DNA of 64,000 nt from Oscheius sp. JU75. Lineage: Eukaryota; Nematoda; Chromadorea; Rhabditida; Rhabditidae. How positions within the stretch are numbered: position 1 is the first letter of the stretch; the number at the start of each line of letters is the position of its first letter. Below the pieces are notes generated by a model. The model saw only the letters and a program-made list of their open reading frames with translations. It made no database searches and was not told where the DNA came from. The stretch is taken from NCBI GenBank assembly GCA_037178855.1, contig JASJZC010000005.1:4216001-4280000 (forward strand), in the 5' to 3' direction. The position numbers were made by a program, and so were the translations under genes. Positions 1 to 12,100 of this stretch are shown one piece after another.

Positions 1-27
1 AAAGAAATTTATGTATGTTCCAGATCT

Positions 28-1875
28 ATGGCAGCTTTGAACACAACCAAGTTCCTCACAGATCGGGTTGCTGTAGTTACGGCATCTACAAAGGTAAGAT
101 CCTTATCTGACGTTTGCTCCACAAAAATGTTCGTCCAGTTTGATAACTTAAAGCAGGGTTGCAACGAGCTGGGCCTTTTCCCAAAAATTTGTTCGGCCCG
201 GCACAAAATCTCAAAAAGTCCGGGTAAAGGGAAACATACAATACTAGGTAATATTTCGAAAGCTCATCGAGTAGATGAAGGCGTTTCTAAATAACGTTCC
301 GTGACCTGGCCCTTTGGAAGGCCTTTCAACGGTCGGCGTCGCAAGGAGCTTACTCACAGCTCTCCAACAATTTCTGTCATTGATTCGAACAGAAGCTTTT
401 CCTTTTCTTATCGAGTAGAATAAAGCGAGCTCAAGGCACTTGGTTGTTATCTCAGTATTATTGGTTATTATTTAAGCTCGTGTATTTTCTGGTGAAAAAA
501 AATCAGCGAACTTGCCCGTGTGGCTCAGTCGATTATAGCTATCCAACTCTACGAATACGGGATTTTGCAACGCTGTTTCAAAGAAACATGTAATCTTCTG
601 ATTTCTACGTGTGTCTCGACCTTCTTTGTGTCTAAATCATTTATTTCAGGGAATCGGATTCGCAATAGCCAAACGACTTGGACTAGATGGAGCCAGTGTG
701 GTAGTTAGCAGCCGAAAACGTCAAAATGTTGAGGAGGCCGTGGCTGCTTTACGTCGAGAAGGAGTGGATGCTGATGGGATCGCCGCTCATGTCGGAATCG
801 ACGAAGACAGAAAAAAATTAGCGGATTTTGTTATTGATAGGTGCGAAATTTGGTAATAGTTCGGCAGGCCCCCCTTCGTTTAAATTTTTGCCGCCTTTTT
901 GCGAATTCGCCCAAATTCGAGTTTTCTGTTCCAGTTCACTCATTTCAGAGTTTCTAACTGTGTTTTTCGGATTCAGCATGTTCAAGTACTCCTAATAATG
1001 TGAGGAATATAGAAAAGTTGCCGATTTGAGCGAACTTTACCGTTCTAGTTCTTATGCATGCTGAAATCAATAAACAAGGTTAGAAACTGGAAAATGAGTA
1101 CTATACGTCAGAATACCCGTTTACGAACGAAGGGAGCGCCTGCCGAACTATTACCCGAAATTTCCATTCTCACAATCCTGTTTCTGGTTGCAGATTTGGA
1201 AAACTGGATATACTCGTGTCAAATGCAGCAGTTAATCCCCATTTCGGAAATTTGACAGATATTACCGACAGTCAGTGGGAAAAGCTGCTCAAAATTAACG
1301 TATGTCGCGTTCAACATGGAATTATACAAATTTTTTCAGGTAACTGGAGCGTTCGAGCTAGCAAAAGTTTTCGTGCCTCACCTTGAAGTTTCCGGACGCG
1401 GAAACATCGTCTTTGTATCTTCAATTGCAGGTCATTCTCCTATTCCAAGTGAAAATTATTTGCTTTCAAGACTCTTATGATCCTTCAGATTTGGGCGGCT
1501 ACTCCGTAATGAAAACAGCCCTTAATGGACTTGGCAAATCACTTAGTCAGAGTCTGGCTCATCGACATATCAGAGTCAACTGTGTAGCGCCAGGTTGAAG
1601 TGATAAGCATCTATTCCATGTCAGTTTTCAGGTATCATTCGAACAGACTTTAGTACAGCCCTTTATGAAGACAAACTCGTTCTTCAGAAAACGCTGAAAA
1701 GTATTCCTCTGGGGCGACTCGGAGATGCAGATGAAGTTGCTGGATCTGTGTCCTTCCTAGTGAGTCATATCAAATGGACGATCTTTTCAAGCTACAAGTT
1801 TAGGTTTCCGATGATGCTTCGTATCTATCAGGAGAATCCTTTGGTATAAATGGAGGAATGCATGCTAGGATGTAA
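28..1875 (+). CDS. dhrs-4: DHRS4-like short-chain dehydrogenase/reductase
   Basis: NADP(H)-dependent short-chain dehydrogenase/reductase of the DHRS4 type, a family that reduces carbonyls and retinal and is often peroxisomal. Exon 1 (28-93) carries the start of the Rossmann fold; exon 2 (650-840) continues it with [16 protein letters not shown], the glycine-rich cofactor loop. Later exons give the [10 protein letters not shown] segment, the catalytic serine in SSIAG, the active-site YSVMK (Y-x-x-x-K) and [10 protein letters not shown], followed by a typical SDR C-terminus with [10 protein letters not shown]. Introns 1 and 2 are 556 and about 350 nt, the later ones about 38-50 nt. The protein ends in Ala-Arg-Met, which fits the peroxisomal PTS1 consensus. 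A TTCCAG acceptor lies just before the first ATG. Family assignment is firm; substrate is not known. Confidence 0.9.
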
Positions 1876-1887
1876 GCATCAGTCATT

Positions 1888-2314
1888 TTAGTCATAGTAT
1901 ACATAGTGCCTTGTTGATTTTGATTGGTTTGAGTGAATCCTTTTAAAACAAGCCTTTTTTGTCCACTTGTTCCGGAAGAAACTGTCCAGATTTTTTTCCT
2001 CACCTATTTGCATCCCTTCATCACACCGTACGATTAGAGAATACTTAGGAGACAAACGCCGACCAGATGGAGAGACCTCGTCTAAAGAAAACTTTTTACG
2101 TGTTGGTGGAGCATTCGAGAAGAGTGCATGAAAGCCATCGCTCAGCAATGGTTTTTTGCTCGGGTTTCTCCGAACACTCTGTTCGGCTTTTCCGGACGAA
2201 CTTTCCTAAGATCTAGCAGCTCTCAATGGTACTTCTACAAATTCCGACGACTGGATACGATAAACAAACTTTATCACATCAGATATATAATCAAAATTCC
2301 TTACGCTCGTTAGA
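1888..2314 (-). CDS. unrecognised protein, C-terminal exons (5' end not found)
   Basis: Two exons read well on the minus strand: one starts after a GCTTTCCAG acceptor at 2314, and the next begins after an acceptor about 80 bases further on and runs open to the stop at 1888-1890. The joined peptide includes FDYISDVIKFVYRIQSS, then a basic, serine-rich part with RKKFSLDEVSPSGRR, and ends in YVYYD. I recognise no domain. The stop codon faces that of the DHRS4-like gene with only 12 bases between, matching the convergent layout seen elsewhere in the window. No start codon is visible in the first exon and the 2.3-2.8 kb sequence upstream gives no convincing 5' exon, so this may be a 3' fragment or a decayed gene. 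Confidence 0.45.
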
Positions 2315-2813
2315 CTGGAAAGCAAAAGTATTTTAGATATGTCTTCTCACGCCAATACACGTCAAAATAAGTAAACAATACAAACAAGTTAGAGAATAGA
2401 TTCATCGAGGAAGTACATCCTCTTCTAATCTGTTAAAAATGCACGTGTTGCATCCTTTTAGAGTTGAAAATAAAAATAAAAAATCCCTGCCTGATCCTCA
2501 AGCTAAAGACTGAACACCTCTGATCCTACCTTTACAATTGGCACCGATGTCTATCTGTAATACATGTCAACTCTAATCTGAAATAACATTCGACAAATGT
2601 GATGTAGCCTTTGTTGTCAACTTCTATCCTATCCTAAATTTGACAAGTCAAGTCAGGACAGCCAGGAAGTTATAAAAGGAGTGCTCTCCGCCAGGAGCGT
2701 AGGAGACTGATAATAGTTTATTCTAGAGCATAGAATCGTGTGTTGTGTATAGAAGAAATATGAGATTTATACCCGAACAGAGACCAGATTGAGAGACGAA
2801 AACTCGTAATTGT
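2315..2813. other. intergenic, no gene seen
   Basis: No open frame with coding character was found on either strand. The stretch lies downstream of the ephrin stop codon, so it should hold that gene's 3' UTR, and it may hold noncoding 5' exons of the minus-strand frame at 1.9-2.3 kb. An alternative end of the ephrin (stop at 2767-2769) would extend into this interval. Confidence 0.5.
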
Positions 2814-3790
2814 TCAGATCATCAGACAGACCACAATTATTGTCCAGCAGGAGCAGAGAGAGGTAGATGAAAGATAAGAGGAGTAGGACAGCCCTAAACC
2901 AAAATAATATAGTTGAGCATACTGATGAGAACTACCAATAGAGGAGTCTTCGCCGATCTCATAGTCCTTGCCAGGTTCATCAATCGCCTCTCGTGAGTGC
3001 GCATCTTGTTTGTAGTAGCTTTTGTAGTAGTTGATAGGATTCCACGCCTGATTATCTTCTACCTGGATCTGGAAGACATATTTCCTCACTTCTTGGTACA
3101 ACAAACCGTATTGTGTTTGTATGTACCAGTTTTGCCCTCTCTAGCCAAGGACAGAACAGCTTTGAGTTGTTCATCGCTGACTCTCTGAACTTCCTCCGGG
3201 ACAGCCTCTTGAATGATTAGTGTCTTCACAGCCGTATCTGAAGAACTCTTCGATATTTTTTAGTTTTAATATGTACTTGGGTCTTGTCTTCCTTCCGTAA
3301 CTGTTTTAGGTGTGCTGGTCAATTGTTTGTCCTGTCGCTCCAGGACTGTCAGTTGAAGTCTCATTTGATGAGTCTTGCAGAGACCAAACATACTCCTGTG
3401 GAGACCATCTGCTTTGCCATTTGAGGTGCCTGAAGACAGCAGTTATTTATTGCGTGAAAGAAAACTAACTGATCCAGTAGTACTGCCCAACATTGAAAGT
3501 GAGAGCATTGGGAGTGGAACTGTACGGACGGATAGTCAGAATGGTCGAGCGCGGTTTCCCATCGGCTTCGTTACCGTTGCACATAATCACTTGCTGCTTT
3601 CCGGTCTCAAGCATGCATTCCGCATATGAGAACTCCGAAACCTGAACAGAATTGAGTCGAATGTCATCTTCATATGATTACTTGAAAGACCTTCAGATGA
3701 GACGTTCTGCTGTCTTTATCGGCGTCAGGACAGTGTATTCTGACTCTGTCGAACATTCGGACAACTAGACTCGCATCAGATCCCTTCCAT
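2814..3790 (-). CDS. ephrin (signal-peptide exon missing)
   Basis: Ligand of Eph receptor tyrosine kinases (VAB-1 in Caenorhabditis), acting in cell sorting and axon guidance. Exons joined by consensus introns: 3691-3790 (WKGSDASLVVRMFDRVRIHC), 3470-3641 (SEFSYAECML, then MCNGNEADGK and ALTFNVGQYYWIS), 3277-3429 (STSNGK...MFGLCKTHQMRLQL), 3107-3237, then 3068 downward. The four family cysteines (HC, EC, MC, LC) and the YYWIST...GLC...HQMRLQL core are typical of nematode ephrins. The tail ends either at 2814 with a short hydrophobic end (42-nt intron or unspliced), suiting GPI attachment, or at 2767 after a 29-nt intron, which would give a leucine-rich membrane helix. The first exon with the signal peptide was not found; exon 3691-3790 starts inside a codon, so at least one exon lies upstream. 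Confidence 0.8.
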
Positions 3791-6700
3791 CTGAAATATC
3801 GTCTTCGTATTACACGCATTTCCGGTCAGTGCTCTCGACGCAATCCCATTAGAAGACTTTCGGCGATCTCTTTGAACACCTCTAATTACCGCAACCAAAC
3901 ACATCCGCCTGTCAATGATCCGAAACATAATCCCAGTCATCCCCTTTCTCAATTATGACAGCTGTTCTCAGCTACAACTCTGTTTGTCCGACGGACACCT
4001 GCCAAACTAATTGATGGACAGTAACGGCTAAAGGCAACACAGCGAGCTTTATTTGACCGGGCCGACCAAATAAGCTGTCATTGCCACCCCTAATTGAATA
4101 ATTGGAGCAGTTACAAAAGAGCAGGTGGACAGAAAAGCCGAACACAAGACATATCTCTAGATCAAAGGACTCACACGGACTATTGAACATTGGATCCAGA
4201 TAGCAGGAATGACCGTGAAGACGACCTATCGTGAGTCTCTTCTTCTTATATTGGTATTCCCAAATGAACAAGAGTAATTGGGTGCGAGACAAACATAAAA
4301 CACAAGGCGACGATCCTAATAAGCTCATTTATCGAGATAACATCTGAGGAGTCGAAAAGAACACATGTTTCTGCTGTGCTCAAGACAAAGAGTCTGTTTG
4401 TTCACTGACCACACCTGCTTCTCCTTATCCGGACACAAACAGCCCTCGGGGACAGGTGATGGTTATGCAACACTCGTCTCACAATTTACGGTCCAAAATA
4501 CGGGGATCTCGCGCGGGAAACAGGTCAATTAGGCTGGTTGCACGAGATTTCCATCCTAATTGTGTTGGGATACGACCTTCCGTCCCACTAGAGCACAACT
4601 ACATCTTTCTACGGTATGAACATTCAAGGCTTTTCGGGTGATTTAGTATTAAAACGACTGCCGACTCTCCGGCTATAATTCAACGTGGACCATTAGTCGA
4701 AGAGGCAAGGAACGCGCCCTTCAACCCGAACGTCCCAGCTGTCAGTCCGATCACAATCATCCTGTTAGCCGGATACAGGACGACCTCGAATACAAACACC
4801 TCAAACGGCCAAAAAGTGCCTGGCGCCATGCTAAACGTTAATGAGATCAGACCAGTTTCATCCCTACGAGACAACTATACTACTCAAAGGAAATGTCGTT
4901 TCGACGCAGTCAGCTCATTTCCTGGTCGTATATGAGGCCAATCTCGTGCGAATATTACGCAACTAGAGTGGAGCTAATCCCTGCCAAACAGTTGTAAGAC
5001 TGTTGGGGAGAGAGACATGACCTTCTTTATCAATATGTTTGAGCAAACAGCTCCTGTTTCTTTTCTTGCCCGCACATGATGGTTTTTGCAATTACACGAC
5101 GAGCCAATTGAGTTGTGAGAAGTCTCTCTCCGGCATCTTGAGAACCAATATTACGCAATCTACAAGAGCTACGGATCGGTTTTCACTGTCATGCAAACAA
5201 AATAGGTCCCCGACTCGCGAGATTCCCACAATTTGCAAGACCTAATCGCAACGGGTGCTAATCCGCCCTGGATGTCAGATTCATCGGTCTGATTGCAGTA
5301 GTTTCTTAAAAGGACCGAACGGCAGCAGAATAATCTCTACAGCAAATACACTTCACAGCCAACAAAACATCCTTTCTAGAGCATCACGACCAGTGTCAAT
5401 GAGCTCTCGAAGCTCTGTAGGTACACAGTCTGGTTGGAGCCCTTTCTCTCTGTCTAATCCTAGGAACGGCAGTAGATTGTTTATTATATGACCCCGAGTG
5501 GCGGCGTAAATCCTCTTCCCGTTTCGAGCAATCCATTTGCATACATTAGCTAACTGCCCCCGACCGTCTCCAAGTAATGGATGCGGCTCATCCAGTCGAG
5601 CCTCATTAGGCCTATTCCAGGTGTCCTAATGAAGTAATTTCAGAGGCTTATCATATGAGGGCTGAGGTAAACAGGAGACGCATTGTGTTCTTTGTTATGC
5701 AGATGCCGGTGCTCCGTCACAATGAGCGCAAGATTTACTATCGCTTGGCGCGCTGTTTTGACCAGCCGATGGTCGGCTCTTTGTCCTTCAACCTTTTAGG
5801 AAAGAGGTCTGGATGCTAATGAGGGCGGTGGGAGTGATCACAATCTGGATTGAGGATTATGCAAGCTGACAGCCATATGGGAGACGCCTGTTGCCAGTTG
5901 TGCTTCTACACTCATATCCTATTTAGATTTGATTGGACGCCGTCCACTCTCCGCGGAAAAAACCAATTTGAAGACTTCAAGTCAAAGAAACGAGCTCTCC
6001 ACTTCATTAGCCCTTCTTCTCCATTTGGCAAACGATCATCGTTCGGGCGATAATGGAGTGCATAAATACTGATGGACTAGCTTCCGTCGGCTACTTGAGC
6101 ATCCATTACCACTCGAGAACTGAATTTGACGCCACGGGAGCCGTACAGTAAAGATTCGCGCTCTCGATATACGGTGGTCATAATTCAACCGGACCCTTCT
6201 AATTAACCAGGAAATATGTGCGATCCGATATGATAAGAGTTACGGACGCGACAACTTTTCTTTGTTTAGAGTCCAGAAAGAAAAAACTCACATCGGATTC
6301 GAGGTGTTCCAATAAAGATGGTGCTCGACTGACAATATAACAGACGGCAGAAGACAAAAGAGTACGACGAACATGGCAAAAAAAAGTCAGTAACTAGTAG
6401 TAGTCAGTAGTAGGCATAAACCAAGATCTATAGAATCGAGAATTGACTGGACAGTGACCAGAAGAGCAGAAGGAGGGTGTGTAGATAGTCTAGAGGGGAA
6501 GGGGCGTGGCCTCTTCTCCACCTTGCTAAACGGACTCGCCCCACTGGATTATAATAACATGTGTTGGAAGGAGAAAAACATTTGTAACATTTGTAATAGG
6601 CTCAAATGGTAACAGTCACTAAACTGATTGTCGAAGATTTGGTAGCATCTCATTTCATGTTCTGAGAAAGTCGCTCGGACAAAGTGAACTAGATCTCGAG

Positions 6701-7050
6701 CTAGAGATACTTGTTTTCTCTTCAGTTGTTCTCTGGTTCTTTTCTATTCTTCGAACTGAATCGCTTCTTCTGATACTGTATCTTTTCTAGCATGTTTATG
6801 ATCAGCAAATAATCCAGAGAAAACCTCTATTTCCTTTCGAACATCTACTGAACCTTCGTTTTATCGTTTCTCGTCGAATTTGGATAGGAATGTTTATTTC
6901 ATCCGTTTCCTGGGGCCACTTTACTCTGTACAGTGTTGTAGAGAGTAAAGGCATAAGAAGTCGCAAAGCCATGGGATGAGTCTCACAACGAAAAGCCTCC
7001 TCAAGAGAGATTATTGTGCAGCACCGACTTTGAACACTTATCTATTTAAA
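3791..7050. other. gene-free upstream flank of the ephrin and FAM241 genes
   Basis: About 3.2 kb without a convincing gene between the divergent ephrin and FAM241 genes. Open frames here (for example minus 3972-4328) are short, begin and end without splice context and look random. The missing ephrin first exon should be in or beyond this stretch, so it probably combines a long first intron with promoter sequence for both genes. A minus-strand open stretch around 3800-3920 could join in frame to the ephrin exon at 3790 but encodes no signal peptide, so I did not include it. Confidence 0.45.
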
Positions 7051-7532
7051 ATGGTTCGAATTCTTAGTAACGGTGATATTGATGATGGAACAAATCCACC
7101 TCCTCAACAACGCCGTCCAGGTCAACTTCCACAGCAAGCTATGGTGGGTATCTCAGCCCTTTTCAAGAGAACTACCCTTATTTTCAGGATAACGATGCTC
7201 CCAGAATTCCAAATGGGCCATCAGAGCTGTTCAACTACGCCAATGACCGTCTTCTAGCCTTCGGTTTACCTCGTATACCTATCGGAGATTACGTCGTCGA
7301 ACCTGTACATCTCGTACTGGCTGTTCTTTCTCTGGTTCTTTTCGGACCAATGGCTCTTATTGGTGTGGCCATTATTATTTACATTTCTCAGCAAGATAGA
7401 GATCAAACTGTCCCGCCACCAGCCAATAACTCTCAAAGTACCTCTCATAATCAGACTTCTCCCAGACAGAATACGAGCGTTCCCACTTCAAAGAAGCTTT
7501 TCGGTGGATCTGGACAACGACTTGGTACTTAA
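7051..7532 (+). CDS. FAM241-like small membrane protein
   Basis: Two exons (7051-7143 and 7188-7532) joined by a 44-nt intron. The N-terminus MVRILSNGDI closely matches the start of FAM241 proteins, and the second half has PIGDYVVEPVHLVLAVLSLV followed by a hydrophobic stretch, the family's single membrane helix, then a Ser/Thr/Gln-rich tail ending in LGT. FAM241 proteins are small, mainly endomembrane or lysosomal proteins of poorly known function. The stop is 169 bases before the COX18-like start, close enough for an operon. Confidence 0.78.
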
Positions 7533-7701
7533 TTACTTTAGGGAATCAGCTTTTGTAAATTTGCTTCTGGGTTCAATATAAAAGGTCACTTGTTTCTCTC
7601 GTTTGAACTACTGCGGCTTTCCCGCGCTCTCTACTTTATTTGAATTTGTCAAATATCGCGTTCCATTTTTTTCGCTAGATTTTGGCTTACAAGTTTATCA
7701 G

Positions 7702-8985
7702 ATGTTGCTCTCGAGGACAATAAAAGCTTCCGTCGCCTCATCATCCAGTACATTGTTATGTAACTCCTCGCTCACTTGTAGAAAACCTCCTCAAAAAGTT
7801 AGTTTACCTTTTTCACATGTCTTCATCCGATTGGTTCCATCCTAATCGATGTAGGGAAGGGAAAGTTTCATTTATGACAGTTTCAGAGCTTACGATCGCT
7901 AAGTACGCTACCTGCATCAATAGCTCCGTTTTTCCAATATGCCTCAGAATGTAATCTAACCCAAGGAATTCAGTTCGGAATGGAAAGTAAGTTCTTTCTA
8001 CTTCAATGTCATGTTCTCCAGGTCTGCATAATATTGGACTGCCTTGGGCATCAGCGATTGTAGCTTCCGGGTTGGCTTTGAGACTGATAACAACTCCGGT
8101 TCATGTTTATTCCGAAAAACTGCTCGCGAGTCGTCTTCATGCTCAAAACTTCTTTACTACGGGTATCTTAAAGGCTAGTTTTCTTCGTTTCTATAGTAAG
8201 GAACAAGTTTAGAAGCTCAGTGAACACTATAGAGTTCAAATCGTCCCCAATGTCGAAGGAAATCGTCTTGAACTGAAAACAACAAACCAGAAAATTGTAG
8301 ATCATGCAGAGCAGCTGGTAGGGATCCCACTTTTATTCTGTTTACCAAAAACTTCAGCTAGCTGAACGAGTGCCGCAATATCTCTCCGAGCACAACCTTT
8401 CCGCCAGCCGAATTCAGAATCTCAAGATTTGCACCGTTCCCGTATGGATATTCTCGTCATTTGCTTTGAGAAACATCATTTCCTGTAAGCCCTTACAGCT
8501 ATCGTACTCATTTTGTTTTTTAGCTGACTTCCATCCACAAATCGCTGGAATGCTTTGGTTTGAAGATCTTCTTGTCCCAGACCCGTACTTCATTCTACCC
8601 GTCGCTGTAGGATTCTTTGGTTTTCTCAATTTCTGGGTATGCTCAACTTTTTTTCCAATAACAGCTTTTTTTAGACACAAAGACAAATCTATCCAGTCAA
8701 ATTGACGACTTGGCGTACTAAAACCTACGACTTTCTTCTAGGATCTTTTACTCTATTCGCTGTGGTCATCATGAGTCAGCTCCCCGCTGTAAGTGCTTCA
8801 CTCTTTCCAACAACGCTCGTATTCAGTGTATTCCTCTGTATTGGCTGATAATTTCTTCGAGTGGAATGATACAGTCGCAGTTGCTCCGAATCCCCGCGAT
8901 TAAGAAGGCTTTTGACATCAAACCATTGCCAACAGATTCGACCAATCCACTTCGGGATTTGTTCTTACGAAGAAAGAAGAATTAG
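7702..8985 (+). CDS. cox-18: COX18-type mitochondrial inner-membrane insertase
   Basis: Member of the YidC/Oxa1/Alb3 family, of the COX18 branch, which exports the C-terminal tail of Cox2 across the mitochondrial inner membrane. The start MLLSRTIKASVASSS is serine-, arginine- and alanine-rich, as in a matrix-targeting sequence. Later exons give NIGLPWASAIVASGLALRL, the charged matrix loop with KIVDHAEQLLAERV, VPVWIFSSFALRN (strong COX18 match), LWFEDLLVPDPYFILPVAVG and a final IPLYWLISSSSGM helix. The reading frame across 8174-8212 needs a 39-nt intron with a GC rather than GT donor (ATCTTAAAG followed by gctagt). An in-frame ATG further upstream (7603) is also possible but gives no better presequence. 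Confidence 0.85.
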
Positions 8986-9116
8986 TTATTTTGATTTGAG
9001 TTTGTTAGTTGTTTTTATCTCAATAAATTCTCTAAACAAAAAGAACTTCGCGCCGCCCACTAAATCCTTAGCAAGCCAACCAGTCGACGGACCGGTCCCG
9101 CCTGCCATGTTACTTC

Positions 9117-12100
9117 TTGCCACTTTCCTTCTTTTTCGGCTTTTGACCGCTCTACAATTTCGGTAATGTGCCAAATTGTGTAGTTTCAAGACTCAGATTG
9201 GATGAGGACAGTCGTCTCGAGGTACTCTCCAACGGTACTTTTGCTCCACTGTGTCTCTCTTCAGTTCGGCAAGATTTTCTTGTAACAGTTTGCTCCTATA
9301 ACAGGTACACTATTGGAAAACCTTCAGTTATGCTTCAGTTCTGTGATTGAGTCTGTTCCCGTACCCCAAAACAAAACCACTGTCTCCGTTACCTGTACCG
9401 ACTCTGGCTGTTTCACTTTTCCTACTCTTTTCTGTACACGAACTGCTAGACTGTCTTGCGATGCCCTCAACTCAGGTAAGTCTATCCTGTTTCGAGTCAA
9501 ATGCATTCTAGAAGACATCCCAGAATGCCCAAAAGGAGCCGTCTATCTAGACGGACACTGTGTGGCCGTTATCATGAAAACTTTTTCCAATTTCCTCACA
9601 GCCACGGTATCCGCTCATGTATATTTTAAACTGAACTTCTAGGAAGCATGTCCTGTAAGAGTAGCCTCTTTACCGACAGAGGCTAGTCGATTGGCAGTCT
9701 CTCGTTTGATTGAGGAACGGTTCGGTCAGTAGTTTGTTTTTAGGATTAAGAGGGGAATGAGTCAAGACTGTGCCAGTTGGTGGCTACTTTCAGACCCTAG
9801 TCTGTCCTATTACACCTCCGGTTTCCGACAAGGATCCGAGTGGTTATGGGAGGATGGAACGGCGATCGATTTCGCCCCCTCGGGTACAGGAAGATGTCTG
9901 GGAGTGAAAGGAGGCAATTGGTTGGGGATAGACTGTGATGAACCGAGCGCTGTTATTTGTGAACAAGGACCGGAATGTGTGTTCGGAGACAACTATCAAG
10001 GAACTCATAATACTACTGACAGTGGTAACTGAGGCTTCTTGGCTGGATACAATATCTCAGGCCAGCCATGTTTGCGATGGAATGACCCATCAGTTTTGTT
10101 CTATGGAACTCTCAACGATCATCAGACGACATGGAATCACAACTTCTGCCGAGTCATTAATGGGTACTTAATCTGTCTACTGATAATATTCTTTAGGAAT
10201 CTGAGTTGTTTCCAATCTCCGAACCAACTCTCTCAATGTTTCCTTCCCCAATGTCGATTATCTCAAATGAGAGATGTTCAATTGCCAAGAGGTGGTCTGT
10301 TTCTACAGCTTCGAAACGAGCAGGATTCAGACAAATGTAACATGACCGAGTTCCAATGTCTGGACGGAAGCTGTATTCCTTCCGACTTTCGCTGTGATTA
10401 CGAAAAAGACTGTCAGGATGGAAGTGACGAAAGAGATTGCGGTCTACTTCTTTCTTGTAACAATCGTTTACAAGCTATATTTCAGAGGACTATTTGTCAT
10501 TCTACGAACTGATTGGTCCTTTGAAAATGGTGGACAATGTCATCGAAGTCTGGACAAATGTTCCCAATGTACAAGGCGTGTAAGGTGTTTTTCTTCTTGA
10601 CCAACGTTTTTAGTGTGCGAAACGATGTAAAGAGAGCACTCTTCTGTGTGAGGGATTCTCCTATGAAGCAGACGACCGACTCTGTCAACTCTCCGATTCC
10701 CAGAGCTATGATACAGTCACTCCTCGTTCAACTTCTCTCTACTATAGACGACGCTATTCGTCCAGTAAGATTTATTCCAGTTAGAAGAAATAAAACTTAT
10801 AGACAATCTGGAGTTCTCCCTCCGAAACACCTCCCTGTTGGCCAATCGAAATGGCACAGTTTTGGCTGTCTGTGATGAGAATCTCTCCTTATTAATGGCT
10901 TCATCAGTCTGTTCAGTGGCAGGATTTGGGTCTGTTCTGTTTCGAAAGATAACTTGGCATTCAGAGTGGCTATTACAAACATAGGTCAACACAAGATTCT
11001 TGAGCAAGGATGGCCTCTCGACTGCATTCGATTCGCAAGCTGTGAGACCCCAATTTCGTGTAATCCGATCCAGTGTTCGAATTGTGCAGAAGGAGTCTGT
11101 ACAGATGGTAAATGCCTGTCCGGAGAGCAGATCTGCAACAATAATTTTGATTGTGAAGACGGAAGTGACGAGGACAACTGCTCAGGTTTGTCATCCACAT
11201 TTAGTTACAGAAACCACGTCCAGAGCCGAAATTTCGACTGTCCAATGGCAGTGAGTCTAGCGGAAATCTCGAAGTTCTAGCTGGAAATCGATGGCTTCCA
11301 GTTTGCTCGGATGCCGTGGACGTGGTCACAGCAGAAACTATTTGTGCCCTTCTAAAACATGGGTCGGTACCCTTCATTCTCTGCAATAGTCTTCCTAGGA
11401 ATGATGCTATTGTTCTTTCACCAATCAAAATAGCCATGATGGGACGTCGAATCATTTGTACGAATGGGCAATGTGAACTAAAAGAGCAGTTAGATTGTCC
11501 TTCTCAAGCTCGAATTGGTTGTTCGACTGATTCCTTAAGTCAAAGTGAGCAAGGAAAATCATCACAAACATATTTGAAGAGTTCGAGGGTAAATGTGGAA
11601 AGAGAAAAGTTGAGATAAAGGCGAAGGATGCATTGACTGTTCGACTGGCACGTGTTGTCGGAGGATTCGAGACTGCCGCTGGAGCATTCCCGTGGACGGC
11701 CAGCATCAAAATAAAGACAGTAAGTTTGCGAAGGACCGATTTTAAACACAGAAGCTGAAGACCGGAACACATCATTGTGGGGCGTCTGTTCTAGACGATA
11801 CGCATCTTATTACAGCTGCTCACTGCTTCGAGTAACTCTTGTTCAGAGAAAAGCCTGAAAAAAGTTCAGAGAGGACAAAAGACCGTCGTCCTATATTGTC
11901 GTGGCGGGTGTTTGGCAGAATAACGTGACCGAGGGCACTGAACAGTTCTTCACGCCAATCAGAATCATCTTCTACCCACTCTACGAGAACCTCTTCACAC
12001 ACGATCTTGCCATCATCGAGGTATTTCCTAGTCCTGTTACCTGTTTCACTCTTCAGATTCCTTCTCCGGGCTTCTATTGGTCGGATTTTGTACAGCCGGT

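Noticed and set aside
3972..4328. 118-codon minus-strand open frame upstream of the ephrin
   Set aside because: No signal peptide, no domain and no splice link to the ephrin exons.
9715..9740. A 15-24-nt intron in the lectin domain of the protease
   Set aside because: A 42-nt intron using a later AG gives the same frame, so an ultra-short intron is not needed.
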